Assembly: GCA_900753405.1 (NCBI GenBank)
Contig: CAADYZ010000020.1
Coordinates: 1-27,795 of the forward strand
Direction of reading: 5' to 3'
DNA: 27,795 nt
DNA from: Campylobacteraceae bacterium
Lineage (GTDB): Bacteria; Campylobacterota; Campylobacteria; Campylobacterales; Campylobacteraceae
Under the pieces are notes generated by a model. It was not told the DNA's origin, made no database searches, and saw only the letters and a list, made by a program, of their open reading frames with translations. Shown here in pieces: positions 1 to 7,029 of the stretch. Made by a program: the position numbers and the translations under genes. Every line of letters begins with the position of its first letter. Position 1 is the stretch's first letter.

Positions 1-130
1 AAAACCTCTCAAAGCTTTAACAAGTCCTGTAAAATTGTTTAAAACTTGATTGTGACTTTAACAATGGTAAGTTAAATAACTGGCACAATCAAAAGCGCAT
101 TTTAAGGTGGGCTTTAAATTGTGAGTCCGA

Positions 131-138
131 ATTATAAT
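131..138 (-). promoter_or_regulatory. Candidate -10 box, possibly for a leftward gene off the edge
   Basis: ATTATAAT is self-complementary, so a TATAAT hexamer exists on both strands. The minus orientation is preferred because the plus orientation would read antisense into the ybgC-like gene, while leftward transcription leads to a GAGAGG motif at the window edge. No clear -35 box is seen, which is normal for this phylum. Confidence 0.3.
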
Positions 139-193
139 CATCCAAACCTTTAAAAAAGCTTAAAAACGCAAAAGTTTTTTTGAAAAATAAATT

Positions 194-208
194 TCGGCAA
201 AATTCGCC
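194..208 (-). terminator. Weak hairpin after the ybgC-like gene
   Basis: CGGC and GCCG arms enclose an AT loop seven bases after the ybgC stop. On the minus strand the hairpin is followed by an AT-rich stretch with several Ts. The stem is short, so this is only a possible end of the long minus-strand operon. Confidence 0.3.
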
Positions 209-214
209 GCGCAC

Positions 215-649
215 TTACTCGACCCATTCTTTAAAATGCGAAAGCAAGTTTAGCGCGGTCTCATCAAGCCTAGCTGGCTTTGCACAACTCATAAAAGCCT
301 CGCTAAAAACTCCGCTAAAAAGCAGGTGCGAGCCACTTTGTGCTGGTTTTAACAACTCGCTAAGCGAGCAACCAGCCTCGCCAACACGCCAAATTTCTTG
401 CTCAAAAGCAACGCTCGCCGCCTTTTGCCACGCAAGCCTAGTTCTCACGGCGACAACTTCGCCAAGCCTTGCTGGGGCGTGAAATTTACACTCGATGCCC
501 GTGACGACAAAGTAGCGGCGTTGGTTAAAAACATCTCCCGCAAAAGCAAAACAAGCCTCGCTTCGTGCGCGCTCGCAAAATTTGATGTAATTTGCGTGAT
601 AAACAATCGCTCCAACATCGGTATCTTCGTAAAAAATGCGGATATTCAT
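215..649 (-). CDS. ybgC: YbgC-like acyl-CoA thioesterase (4HBT hotdog fold)
   Basis: A 144-residue protein of the 4-hydroxybenzoyl-CoA thioesterase/YbgC family. These cytoplasmic hotdog-fold enzymes hydrolyse acyl-CoA thioesters, and in many Gram-negative bacteria they associate with phospholipid metabolism. The N-terminal signature YEDTDVGAIVYHANY (residues 7-21) carries the catalytic Asp, and KFCERARSE follows as in the family. Length is normal. The ATG is preceded by a good AAAGGAGAG ribosome site. It is the last gene of the minus-strand run, 15 nt after the ispE stop, so it is probably cotranscribed. The family is confident; the in vivo substrate is unknown. Confidence 0.85.
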   Translation of the reverse strand: MNIRIFYEDTDVGAIVYHANYIKFCERARSEACFAFAGDVFNQRRYFVVTGIECKFHAPARLGEVVAVRTRLAWQKAASVAFEQEIWRVGEAGCSLSELLKPAQSGSHLLFSGVFSEAFMSCAKPARLDETALNLLSHFKEWVE

Positions 650-664
650 AGCTCTCCTTTGGTG

Positions 665-1453
665 TCATTTGACGCAAAATTTGCTGCTGCCACTGCCGCT
701 TAAAAACTCGCCTTTTTGCAACGCAAAACCCTCAAAAAGCCGCTCGCAAGGCGCAGCTAGGTCGTTAAGCGCGGCTGCTTCGAACTCGCTTAAAATCTGC
801 CGTGAAGTTAGCCTCAAAAGGCGTGCCGCAAGCGTTTTGTTAAAACCGAATTTAGCGTTTTGTGCTTGTGGCGTGGCAAACGCGGCGCAAAAATCACGCC
901 TAAATTCGCTAAAAACCACAGGAGTTGGGAAAATTTCGCCAGTTAAAAGGAGTTTTAGCGGCGGCAAATCGTCTTCAAACGGGGTTAAAATTTCGCCGAT
1001 GCCGCCGACATTTGCGCTCTTAAAGCCGCTTAGAAAAAATGGCACATCCGCCCCGACTTTCACGCCGATGTCGGCAAGTTGGCTGCTAGAAATTCCTAAA
1101 TCCAAAACCTCGTTGCAAAGCTGCAAAAAGCCCGCCGCGTCACTGCTGCCGCCGCCAAGCCCAGCTCCGTGCGGAATGCGTTTTACTAAGGCGACTTGGT
1201 GGGTTGCAAAAAACGCTTCAAGCCTCTCTAAAAAGCCGTTTTGCGCGGCAAATTCGGCGAGTTTGTTGTAGGCTTTGACGACTATGTTGTCACAAAAAGG
1301 GTCGTCCAAAACCAGCCCTTCGCCGCTTCGTGGGACAAATGTCAAGTCGTCAAACAGCTCCTCAAACAGCACAAATCTCGAACTCAACTCGTGGTAGTTG
1401 CCGCGAAAACCGACTATTTTAAGGAAGATATTTAGCTTTGCAAAACACCTCAT
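665..1453 (-). CDS. ispE: 4-diphosphocytidyl-2-C-methyl-D-erythritol kinase
   Basis: GHMP-superfamily kinase of the non-mevalonate isoprenoid pathway; it phosphorylates CDP-methylerythritol with ATP. The N-terminus MRCFAKLNIFLK is typical of IspE. The ATP-binding glycine-rich loop IPHGAGLGGGSSDAAG is at about residues 93-108, and a C-terminal GHMP domain follows. Start: an upstream in-frame GTG at 1459 lies too close to the AAGGG ribosome site, so the ATG at 1453 is preferred (262 aa, normal length). Residues 199-207 (NAKFGFNKT) are coded by one copy of the dispersed palindromic element. The gene begins 15 nt after the DUF493 gene and is probably cotranscribed with it. Confidence 0.92.
   Translation of the reverse strand: MRCFAKLNIFLKIVGFRGNYHELSSRFVLFEELFDDLTFVPRSGEGLVLDDPFCDNIVVKAYNKLAEFAAQNGFLERLEAFFATHQVALVKRIPHGAGLGGGSSDAAGFLQLCNEVLDLGISSSQLADIGVKVGADVPFFLSGFKSANVGGIGEILTPFEDDLPPLKLLLTGEIFPTPVVFSEFRRDFCAAFATPQAQNAKFGFNKTLAARLLRLTSRQILSEFEAAALNDLAAPCERLFEGFALQKGEFLSGSGSSKFCVK
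838..857. repeat. Palindromic-element copy inside ispE
   Basis: TTAAAACCGAATTTAGC matches the half-site consensus TTAAAACCGAATTTG found in spacers across this window. Read on the minus strand in frame it encodes AKFGFNK in the C-terminal domain of IspE. Confidence 0.55.
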
Positions 1454-1468
1454 CCGCACCCTTTTGCC

Positions 1469-1729
1469 TTACAAAACAAAGGCACAATGTCGTTTTAGCA
1501 AAGAGAAAAGCTCCAACCTCGCTTCGTCACTCTCCATCCAAACGCGCAAGTTAAAAGCTGCAAATTTCGAATTTGATTTTGAAGGGGCTAGGCTAAATTT
1601 GCTCTCTCCCAAAAGCTCACTGCAAAGCTTGTTTGCGTCTGCGTGCAAAGGCAGGAAAATTTTGTAATTCCAAAAGCAAGGATAGTCGATCTGCGGTTTG
1701 TCGTTTTGGTTAAAAATCACCTCGCTCAT
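1469..1729 (-). CDS. DUF493 / HP0495-family small protein
   Basis: An 86-residue protein resembling the HP0495/YbeD-type DUF493 family, small ACT-like alpha/beta regulatory-fold proteins of unknown role in this phylum. What I see is the family opening PQIDYPCFWNYKIF followed by a strand-like FAAFNLRVWMES segment. The start ATG has a strong AAGGAGGAGAG ribosome site that overlaps the end of the upstream lipoprotein gene (9 nt gap), which indicates translational coupling in the operon. The stretch coding SKSNSKF (about 1561-1580) resembles the dispersed AAATTTG element, but the family has residues here anyway, so an insertion is not claimed. Function is unknown. Confidence 0.8.
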   Translation of the reverse strand: MSEVIFNQNDKPQIDYPCFWNYKIFLPLHADANKLCSELLGESKFSLAPSKSNSKFAAFNLRVWMESDEARLELFSLLKRHCAFVL

Positions 1730-1738
1730 CTCTCCTCC

Positions 1739-2338
1739 TTAACCACCAAAATTGCTCGTTTTAGCGCCACTTTGTGCGCCGCTTTTTGAGCCAAAAAAGC
1801 CGCTTTTGCCGTTGCTAGCGCCCGTGCGAGTGTTTTGAAAAGAATTCACGCTTCGTTGGTAAGCTGACGGACTTTTGTAGGCGGTTTGTCGTTGAGCTTG
1901 ATAACCCGGTGAGTTGAAGAGCTTGTTGCCGATCCAACTGCCTAAAATCGCCCCTGCCGCGCTTGCTAAAATCGCTCCACCCAAACTCATCCCGCCGCTT
2001 GATAACGAGGTGTTTGTCAGTCCGCTTTGCCCCGCGTCAATCTTCGCGTTTTCCTCCGCTAAAAGCGCGTCAATCTCATTTTGTGTAAGCTGCCTTTCTT
2101 GCATCACACCGTCAATCTCCTCGCGGACAAAAACACGCGTCTGCGCACTTGGTAATTCTTCGATGATTTTATAGCCGTTTGCGTCTTTTTCGATGAAAAT
2201 TGTCGCACCGTTTTTAACGGGGATGTTCTGCGCCGAATTTGAGCCGTTCTGCTCGCCACAGCCGCTCAAACCAGTGGCTAAAAGCGCGCCAAAACCGCCT
2301 ATTAAAAGTGCTTGTTTGAGTGAGATTATGTGTTTCAT
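1739..2338 (-). CDS. UPF0323 family lipoprotein
   Basis: A 199-residue protein matching the UPF0323 lipoprotein family of Helicobacter and Campylobacter (HP0232 type). It has a positively charged start, a hydrophobic segment ending in the lipobox-like ATGLSGC (lipidated Cys at about residue 27), a charged middle (EEIDGVMQERQLTQNEIDALLAEE), and a glycine/alanine-rich segment around GGAILASAAGAILGSWIGNKLF that could insert in or contact membrane. A Ser/Gly/Gln-rich low-complexity tail ends the protein. It should be anchored on the periplasmic face after lipoprotein processing. Its function is unknown. A promoter-like box lies just upstream, so it may start its own transcript for the distal part of the run. 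Confidence 0.88.
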   Translation of the reverse strand: MKHIISLKQALLIGGFGALLATGLSGCGEQNGSNSAQNIPVKNGATIFIEKDANGYKIIEELPSAQTRVFVREEIDGVMQERQLTQNEIDALLAEENAKIDAGQSGLTNTSLSSGGMSLGGAILASAAGAILGSWIGNKLFNSPGYQAQRQTAYKSPSAYQRSVNSFQNTRTGASNGKSGFFGSKSGAQSGAKTSNFGG

Positions 2339-2371
2339 CGCCTGCCTTTATAATAATGTTAAGAAATGGTG

Positions 2372-2377
2372 ATTTTA
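2372..2377 (-). promoter_or_regulatory. Candidate -10 box for the UPF0323 lipoprotein gene
   Basis: On the minus strand GGTAAAATCACC gives TAAAAT about 34 nt before the start codon, in an AT-rich 99-nt spacer with T-rich tracts upstream. This suits a sigma-70 promoter of this phylum and would drive the lipoprotein-DUF493-ispE-ybgC segment. Confidence 0.5.
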
Positions 2378-2437
2378 CCTAAAAAAGTATGAAAAATGTT
2401 AAATTTTGAGTAAATTTTTTAAAAATCGCGTTTTTAC

Positions 2438-3223
2438 TCAAATTCTAACACAAACTCCGTTGTCTGCCAAAAACTGCTTTAAACGCAAGATTTCGATCTG
2501 CTTAAAGTGAAAGACGCTCGCTGCCAAAGCCGCGTCCGCACCAGCGTTAAACGCCTCTAAAAAATGCTCCATCCGCCCCGCCCCGCCGCTTGCGATGACG
2601 GGGATTGGCAGTGAGGCGGTAAGCTTTGTCAAAGCAAGGTCGTAGCCCTCTTTTGTGCCGTCCGCGTCCATCGAAGTCAGCAAAATCTCACCCGCCCCCA
2701 ACTCGCACACGCGCCTCGCCCACTCCAAAGCGTCTAGCTCCGTGCCTTTTGTCCCGCCGTGCGTGAAAACCTTGTAGCGTTGTGTCAAATTCGAATTTGA
2801 CAACTCGCCTGCCTCTTTTTTCACATCAATCGCCACAACCACGCATTGCGAACCAAAACGCGTTGCGGCTTGCTCGATGAGGCGCGGGTTTGAGATCGCC
2901 GCGGAGTTGAGGCTAACCTTGTCGCAACCTGCGTCAAGCAACCGCCAAATGTCGTCAAGTTCGCGAATTCCGCCGCCAACGCTGAGCGGGATAAAGAGCT
3001 GCTTTGCCACGCTATACACGACATTTGCAGTCGTTTTGCGCTCTTCGTTTGTAGCACTGATGTCTAAAAAGCAGATCTCGTCCGCGCCCGCTTCGTTGTA
3101 GCTTGCTGCCACCGCAACTGGGTCGCCCGCGTCTTTTAGCGAGACGAAATTCACACCTTTGACAACCCTGCCGTCTTTTACATCCAAACACGGGATGATG
3201 CGTTTTGCAAAGCTCGTTTTCAC
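2438..3223 (-). CDS. hisF: Imidazole glycerol phosphate synthase, cyclase subunit
   Basis: HisF is the (beta/alpha)8 barrel subunit that turns PRFAR and ammonia from HisH into imidazole glycerol phosphate and AICAR in histidine synthesis. The opening FAKRIIPCLDVKDGRVVKG holds the catalytic Asp14, and VVVAIDVKK holds the second catalytic Asp (about 133). Phosphate-binding loops SVGGGIR and ASGGAG are present. Start: AAGGAGG directly abuts an in-frame TTG at 3229, so the GTG at 3223 with six-base spacing is chosen (261 aa). Right after the Asp133 strand, residues about 138-149 (AGELSNSNLTQR) are extra compared with typical HisF and are coded by a perfect 20-nt palindrome. The gene follows cysS by 24 nt in the same operon. 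Confidence 0.95.
   Translation of the reverse strand: MKTSFAKRIIPCLDVKDGRVVKGVNFVSLKDAGDPVAVAASYNEAGADEICFLDISATNEERKTTANVVYSVAKQLFIPLSVGGGIRELDDIWRLLDAGCDKVSLNSAAISNPRLIEQAATRFGSQCVVVAIDVKKEAGELSNSNLTQRYKVFTHGGTKGTELDALEWARRVCELGAGEILLTSMDADGTKEGYDLALTKLTASLPIPVIASGGAGRMEHFLEAFNAGADAALAASVFHFKQIEILRLKQFLADNGVCVRI
2783..2802. repeat. Perfect 20-nt palindrome inside hisF
   Basis: TGTCAAATTCGAATTTGACA equals its own reverse complement. It belongs to the dispersed AAATTTG element family and in frame encodes LSNSNLT in HisF. Confidence 0.85.
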
Positions 3224-3247
3224 GCCCAACCTCCTTGTAAAACTTGA

Positions 3248-4726
3248 CTAATCCTCAACTTTTTCCCACACAACGCCATTTGGCGTGTCCATAAGCGCGA
3301 TTTTACGCTCCAACAACGCTTTGCGAATTTCGTCCGCTTTTGCGTAATCCTTCGCCTTTTTCGCCTCGCTTCGCTGCAAAATCAACCGCGAAATTTCTGC
3401 CCTAAACGCCTCATCCACCCCAAAGCAAAACCACTCGTTTTCATCCACCAACCCAACGCCAAAAAGCTCTTCGATCCACCGCAAAGTCGCCGCCGCTTGG
3501 AGTTTTGCGGCTTTGTCTTTTGGGTTTGTGTCAAGTGCGGCGTTCGTGTTTGAGACGAACAGATCCACCAGCGAAAGTGCGGCTGAAACATTCAAATCAT
3601 CCTGCAAAAAGGCTAAAATTTCAGCGCAAAGCCGCTCGTCCCTCTTGCCTTCGCCAGCCGTTTGGCTAAGGCGTTTTTTGAGGCGGTAAATTTTGTCAAG
3701 CCGCTTTTTTGACGCAAGCAAATCCTCTTCGTTGTAGTTGAAATTCGCCCTGTAATGCACGCTTAGGAGGTAAAACCTAAGCGCCTCCGCAGGGGCGATT
3801 TTCAGCGCGTCTTGGATCAAAAAGTAGTTTTTCAAACTCTTACTCATCTTCTCGCCATCAACCTGCACAAAGCCGTTATGCAGCCAGTATTTTGCCAACT
3901 CGCAGCAAAAGGCTTGACGGCATTGTGACGCCTCGTTTTCGTGGTGCGGAAAGAGCAGGTCCGCCCCGCCAGCGTGGATGTCGAGCAAGAATTTTTCGCC
4001 CGCCAACCCCTCGCCACAACCAGCGGTCAAATTCGGTTTTGACAAATTTGCCGCCTCATTTTGTTCAAAAAATTTTGTCAAATTCGAATTTGAAAACAAA
4101 CTCTCGATCATCGCCACGCACTCCGTGTGCCAACCCGGACGCCCTCGCCCCCACGGACTTTCAAACCACTCTTCGTCAAACTTCCAAAGCACGAAATCCC
4201 GCTCGTCTCTCTTGCCCTCCGCCGAGGCGACCCGCGCTTGGTTTTGTGCGTTTGCGTCCCTGCCGCTAAGCGTGAGGTAGCCCGTGTCACTGCCTACGCT
4301 AAAATACACGCCGTCTTGCAAAATGTAAGCCGCCCCGCGCGAAACTAACCGCTCAATCAGCCCAACCATCGCGCTAACATACTGCGTTGCAAGCGGTTTA
4401 AAGGTCGGCTCACTAACATTCAACGCCCGCATCTGCTCTTCGTAACGCGCGATGTAAAAACTAGTGATCTCCTCCAAACTCTTGCCGCTTTGCTGCATTT
4501 TTGCGAGGATTTTGTCGTCAATGTCGGTGTAATTCCGCGCCCACACAACCTGCTTTCCGCTAGCCCTTAGCACGCGCACTAGCAGGTCGAAACTCACGCT
4601 CGACTTCGCGTGTCCTAAATGCGCCTCATCATACACGGTCGGTCCGCATAAATACATCGTCACAAACTCGTCATTACGCGGCTTAAACTCGACCTTCTCT
4701 CTCCTACACGAATCAAAAACTTGCAT
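3248..4726 (-). CDS. cysS: Cysteinyl-tRNA synthetase with enlarged catalytic domain
   Basis: Class I aminoacyl-tRNA synthetase that charges tRNA-Cys. MYLCGPTVYDEAHLGHA (residues 24-40) gives the HIGH-type motif HLGH and the first zinc Cys27. GWHTECVAM holds Cys203. PHHENE (260-265) gives the His and Glu zinc ligands. GEKMSKSLKN (291-300) is the KMSKS loop. The 492-residue length is above the usual 460 or so. Between Cys203 and the zinc His there are 58 residues, against 25 in E. coli CysRS. The excess of about 33 (FSNSNLT... to ...GEKFL) is coded by two copies of the dispersed palindromic element and the sequence between them. All active-site motifs are intact, so the gene is probably functional. 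It lies 25 nt after argD. Confidence 0.96.
   Translation of the reverse strand: MQVFDSCRREKVEFKPRNDEFVTMYLCGPTVYDEAHLGHAKSSVSFDLLVRVLRASGKQVVWARNYTDIDDKILAKMQQSGKSLEEITSFYIARYEEQMRALNVSEPTFKPLATQYVSAMVGLIERLVSRGAAYILQDGVYFSVGSDTGYLTLSGRDANAQNQARVASAEGKRDERDFVLWKFDEEWFESPWGRGRPGWHTECVAMIESLFSNSNLTKFFEQNEAANLSKPNLTAGCGEGLAGEKFLLDIHAGGADLLFPHHENEASQCRQAFCCELAKYWLHNGFVQVDGEKMSKSLKNYFLIQDALKIAPAEALRFYLLSVHYRANFNYNEEDLLASKKRLDKIYRLKKRLSQTAGEGKRDERLCAEILAFLQDDLNVSAALSLVDLFVSNTNAALDTNPKDKAAKLQAAATLRWIEELFGVGLVDENEWFCFGVDEAFRAEISRLILQRSEAKKAKDYAKADEIRKALLERKIALMDTPNGVVWEKVED
4025..4049. repeat. Palindromic-element copy 1 inside cysS
   Basis: GTCAAATTCGGTTTTGACAA followed by ATTTG matches the dispersed element. 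In frame on the minus strand it codes NLSKPNLT within the extra segment of CysS. Confidence 0.7.
4077..4094. repeat. Palindromic-element copy 2 inside cysS
   Basis: TCAAATTCGAATTTGA (4078-4093) is a perfect 16-nt palindrome. It codes SNSNLT in frame, the same peptide as the hisF copy, and marks one end of the extra CysS segment. Confidence 0.75.
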
Positions 4727-4746
4727 CTTTTACCTTAAAATGATGT

Positions 4747-4766
4747 CAAAATCAAATTTGATTTTG
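4747..4766. repeat. Perfect 20-nt palindrome at the argD-cysS junction
   Basis: CAAAATCAAATTTGATTTTG is self-complementary and straddles the end of argD. It supplies the last codons (Q-N-Q-I) and the TGA stop. In the argD-cysS transcript it would form an AU-rich hairpin just before the cysS ribosome site. Confidence 0.85.
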
Positions 4767-5939
4767 CCCTTCTAGCACGCCTCTTAGAATTTTCACCGCT
4801 TTTGTGAGTTGTTTAACGCTGATGTTAAGAGGCGGCAAAAGGCGGACTTTCTCCTTTGCAGTTAGGCACAAAACGCCACGCTTAATGCACTCGGCGGCGA
4901 CTTCGCGCGCGTTAAGCGTGGTAAGCTCAATGCCGATCATCAACCCCATTCCGCTCACACTTTTGACCTCTTTGCAGCCGCTTAGCAGCTCTCTTACGAT
5001 CTCGCCGCGCCTTCTCACGCCGCAAAGCAGATCTTCATCCACGCTTTTTAGCACCGCTTGTGCGGCGGCACAAACGACTGGATTGCTGCCAAAAGTGCTT
5101 CCGTGGTCGCCAAATTTTAGCACGCCTTTTAGCTTGTGGCTAACCAAAACCGCGCCGATCGGCAAGCCGCCGCCAAGCCCTTTGGCGAGCGTGGTGATGT
5201 CTGGTGTGAAGCCGTAATGCTCGCTTGCAAGAAGCCGCCCCGTGCGTCCAACGCCCGTTTGCACCTCATCAGCGATGAAAAGCACGCCTCTTTTTTGACA
5301 CTCCTCGTAAAGCTCTCTCACCGCTTCTTTCTCAAACGCCACAACGCCGCCTTCGCCTTGGATAAACTCGATCATCACTGCACAAACATCCTCGCCGATC
5401 GCCTCTTTCGCCTCAGCAAAACTCGCCTCTTTGAAGCCTGGCGTGAAAGGGAAAAAGTAGTTGTGAAAGCTCTCTTGCGCGGTTGCACTAAGGGTTGTGA
5501 CCGTCCGTCCGTGGAATGAGTTTTTCACGACTAAAATCGTGCTTTTCTCGCCCTTGTAGCCCTCGCCTTGACCTTCACTTACTGCTTTGTCAAACGCCCA
5601 TTTTCGCGCGATTTTAATCGCCCCTTCGTTCGCCTCCGCACCGCTGTTTGCAAAAAACACGCCGCCGTAACCGCTTCGTTTGCAAAGCGTCCTAGCAAGC
5701 TTGTCGGCTGGTTTTGTGTAAAACAAATTTGAAGTATGTTGCAATTTTGAGGCTTGTTTTTTTACCGCTTTGAGCCACTTTTTGTTGGCAAAACCGAGCG
5801 AATTAACGCCAATTCCGCTTGTGAGATCGATGAATTCACACCCCTGATCGTCATAGCAAATCGCCCCTTTGCCACGCACCAAAGTGAGATCAAACCGCTT
5901 GTAAGTCTGCAAAATAAACTCGTCTTTAACCGCCTTCAT
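4752..5939 (-). CDS. argD: Acetylornithine aminotransferase
   Basis: Class III PLP-dependent aminotransferase of arginine synthesis; it interconverts N-acetylglutamate semialdehyde and N-acetylornithine, and many homologues also act as succinyl-DAP aminotransferase in lysine synthesis. Visible signatures: FFANSGAEANEGAIK (about 95-109), KNSFHGRT (139-146), FIADEVQTGVGRTG with the cofactor Asp224, and TTLAKGLGGGLPIGAV with the Schiff-base Lys253. The 395-aa length is normal. The ATG has a GGAGAGAGG ribosome site and starts 9 nt after argB, so the two are cotranscribed. The C-terminal residues and stop come from a palindromic element. Since dapD lies nearby, a dual Arg/Lys role is plausible but not shown. 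Confidence 0.93.
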   Translation of the reverse strand: MKAVKDEFILQTYKRFDLTLVRGKGAICYDDQGCEFIDLTSGIGVNSLGFANKKWLKAVKKQASKLQHTSNLFYTKPADKLARTLCKRSGYGGVFFANSGAEANEGAIKIARKWAFDKAVSEGQGEGYKGEKSTILVVKNSFHGRTVTTLSATAQESFHNYFFPFTPGFKEASFAEAKEAIGEDVCAVMIEFIQGEGGVVAFEKEAVRELYEECQKRGVLFIADEVQTGVGRTGRLLASEHYGFTPDITTLAKGLGGGLPIGAVLVSHKLKGVLKFGDHGSTFGSNPVVCAAAQAVLKSVDEDLLCGVRRRGEIVRELLSGCKEVKSVSGMGLMIGIELTTLNAREVAAECIKRGVLCLTAKEKVRLLPPLNISVKQLTKAVKILRGVLEGQNQI

Positions 5940-5948
5940 CCTCTCTCC

Positions 5949-6797
5949 TTATTTTCTAAATCTCGTCCCAACACCCTTGTCGGTCAAAAGCTCGATCAAA
6001 ATCGCGTGTTTGATCCGCCCGTCTATGATGATCGCTTGTGCTACGCCTTGACGCACGCACTCGACACAACACTGCGTTTTTGGGATCATCCCGCCTGAGA
6101 TGATCCCGCTTTTTACAAGCTCGTCAAACTCGCTAGAATGCACCTCGCTGATGAGCGAATTTTCGTCTTTGACATCCCGCAAAAGTCCTTTGATGTCAGT
6201 CATTAAAATGAGGTTTTCGACCTTCAACGCCTCGGCGAGTTTTGCTGCCGCGCTGTCGGCGTTGATGTTGAAAATCTCGCCATTCTCACCACTTGCGACC
6301 GTGGCGATGACAGGAATGTAGCCGTTGTTTAACGCAAACAAAATCGGCGCAACATTCACGCTTTGCACCTCGCCGACATATCCAAGCTCAGGGGCAAACT
6401 GACGCGCCTTGAAGATCCCGCCGTCAATCCCGCAAAGCCCGACCGCATTTGCGCCGCAGCGTTGCAAGTCGGCGACTAAGTCTTTATTCACCTTGCCAGC
6501 AAGCACCATCTGAACCACCTCAGCGCTCTCTTTATCAGTGTAGCGAAGTCCATTGACAAACCGACTTTGCATCCCAAGCCGTGAGAGCATTTGGCTGATT
6601 TCTGGACCGCCGCCGTGGATCAAGACGACTTTGATGCCGATGTGACGCAGCAGAGTCAAATCCCGCATCACCGCCTCTTTCAGCTCGCCGTTAATCATCG
6701 CGTTTCCGCCGTATTTTACAACCACGATCTTGCCGTAATATTTCTGGATGTATGGCAACGCCCCGACCAAAACTTCCGCTTGTTGGTGAATTTCCAC
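5949..6797 (-). CDS. argB: Acetylglutamate kinase
   Basis: Amino-acid-kinase-family enzyme for the second step of arginine synthesis, phosphorylating N-acetylglutamate. Motifs: VVKYGGNAM (about 26-34) for phosphate binding, LIHGGGPEI (59-67) for substrate, NINADSAAAKLAEAL and LLTDIKGLL-like (here LMTDIKGLL) farther on, ending KGVGTRF. Start: an open frame extends back to a TTG at 6842, but that stretch contains a TAAAAT promoter box. A GTG at 6797 has AAGGAC five bases upstream and gives 282 aa, the usual length, with the family-typical N-terminus. It is probably the first gene of the minus-strand biosynthetic run. Confidence 0.93.
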   Translation of the reverse strand: MEIHQQAEVLVGALPYIQKYYGKIVVVKYGGNAMINGELKEAVMRDLTLLRHIGIKVVLIHGGGPEISQMLSRLGMQSRFVNGLRYTDKESAEVVQMVLAGKVNKDLVADLQRCGANAVGLCGIDGGIFKARQFAPELGYVGEVQSVNVAPILFALNNGYIPVIATVASGENGEIFNINADSAAAKLAEALKVENLILMTDIKGLLRDVKDENSLISEVHSSEFDELVKSGIISGGMIPKTQCCVECVRQGVAQAIIIDGRIKHAILIELLTDKGVGTRFRK

Positions 6798-6831
6798 TTT
6801 CTGTCCTTGATTTGGAGTTAAAATTCGCGTG

Positions 6832-6837
6832 ATTTTA
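6832..6837 (-). promoter_or_regulatory. Candidate -10 box for argB operon
   Basis: On the minus strand GGCTAAAATCACG gives TAAAAT, placing transcription start about 30 nt before the GTG of argB with AAGGAC in between. It supports the internal GTG as the true argB start. No ARG box was recognised. Confidence 0.5.
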
Positions 6838-6870
6838 GCCAAAAAGGCTTAAAGAAAAGGTGAAATGAAG

Positions 6871-6895
6871 GTCAAATTCGGTTTTTACAAAATTT
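6871..6895. repeat. Palindromic-element copy, argB-dapD spacer
   Basis: GTCAAATTCGGTTTTTACAA plus AATTT, a diverged copy of the dispersed element, 70 nt upstream of argB. Confidence 0.6.
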
Positions 6896-6940
6896 CAGTT
6901 TGGTTTAAGGAAAAAACTGCCGCGAAGCTGTGAAGTTGTC

Positions 6941-6979
6941 AAAAAAGTTGTCAAAACCAAATTTGATTTTGACAACTTT
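6941..6979 (-). terminator. Palindrome acting as dapD terminator
   Basis: A 36-nt near-perfect palindrome (6944-6979) centred on CAAATTTG, with outer arms AAAGTTGTC and GACAACTTT. The single imperfection is a G-U pair on the minus-strand RNA, so the hairpin is continuous on that strand. The minus-strand RNA then runs into six U (plus-strand A6 at 6941-6946). It lies 51 nt after the dapD stop. This is a copy of the dispersed element with intrinsic-terminator architecture. Confidence 0.7.
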
Positions 6980-7029
6980 GGCTAGCTCTAAAAGCTCGCG
7001 ACTAGGCACAACGCGAGTGGGGCTTGCTT

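Larger units (their letters stand above)
1..214. other. AT-rich left-edge spacer
   Basis: No gene is recognised here. The stretch holds a TATAAT-like box near 131-138 that can be read on either strand. On the minus strand a GAGAGG-like Shine-Dalgarno (plus-strand CCTCTC, 5-10) lies at the extreme edge. Together these could be the promoter, a leader of about 120 nt and the ribosome binding site of a leftward gene that starts outside the window. This is inference only. Confidence 0.4.

Noticed and set aside
81..98. TGGCAC followed by GC, resembling a sigma-54 promoter
   Set aside because: The GG-to-GC spacing is 13 instead of 12 and the TTGC half is missing.
3892..4348. Several long open frames on the plus strand and antisense within cysS
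   Set aside because: They lie wholly inside cysS, have no ribosome sites and give Arg/Pro-rich unnatural proteins; they are shadows.
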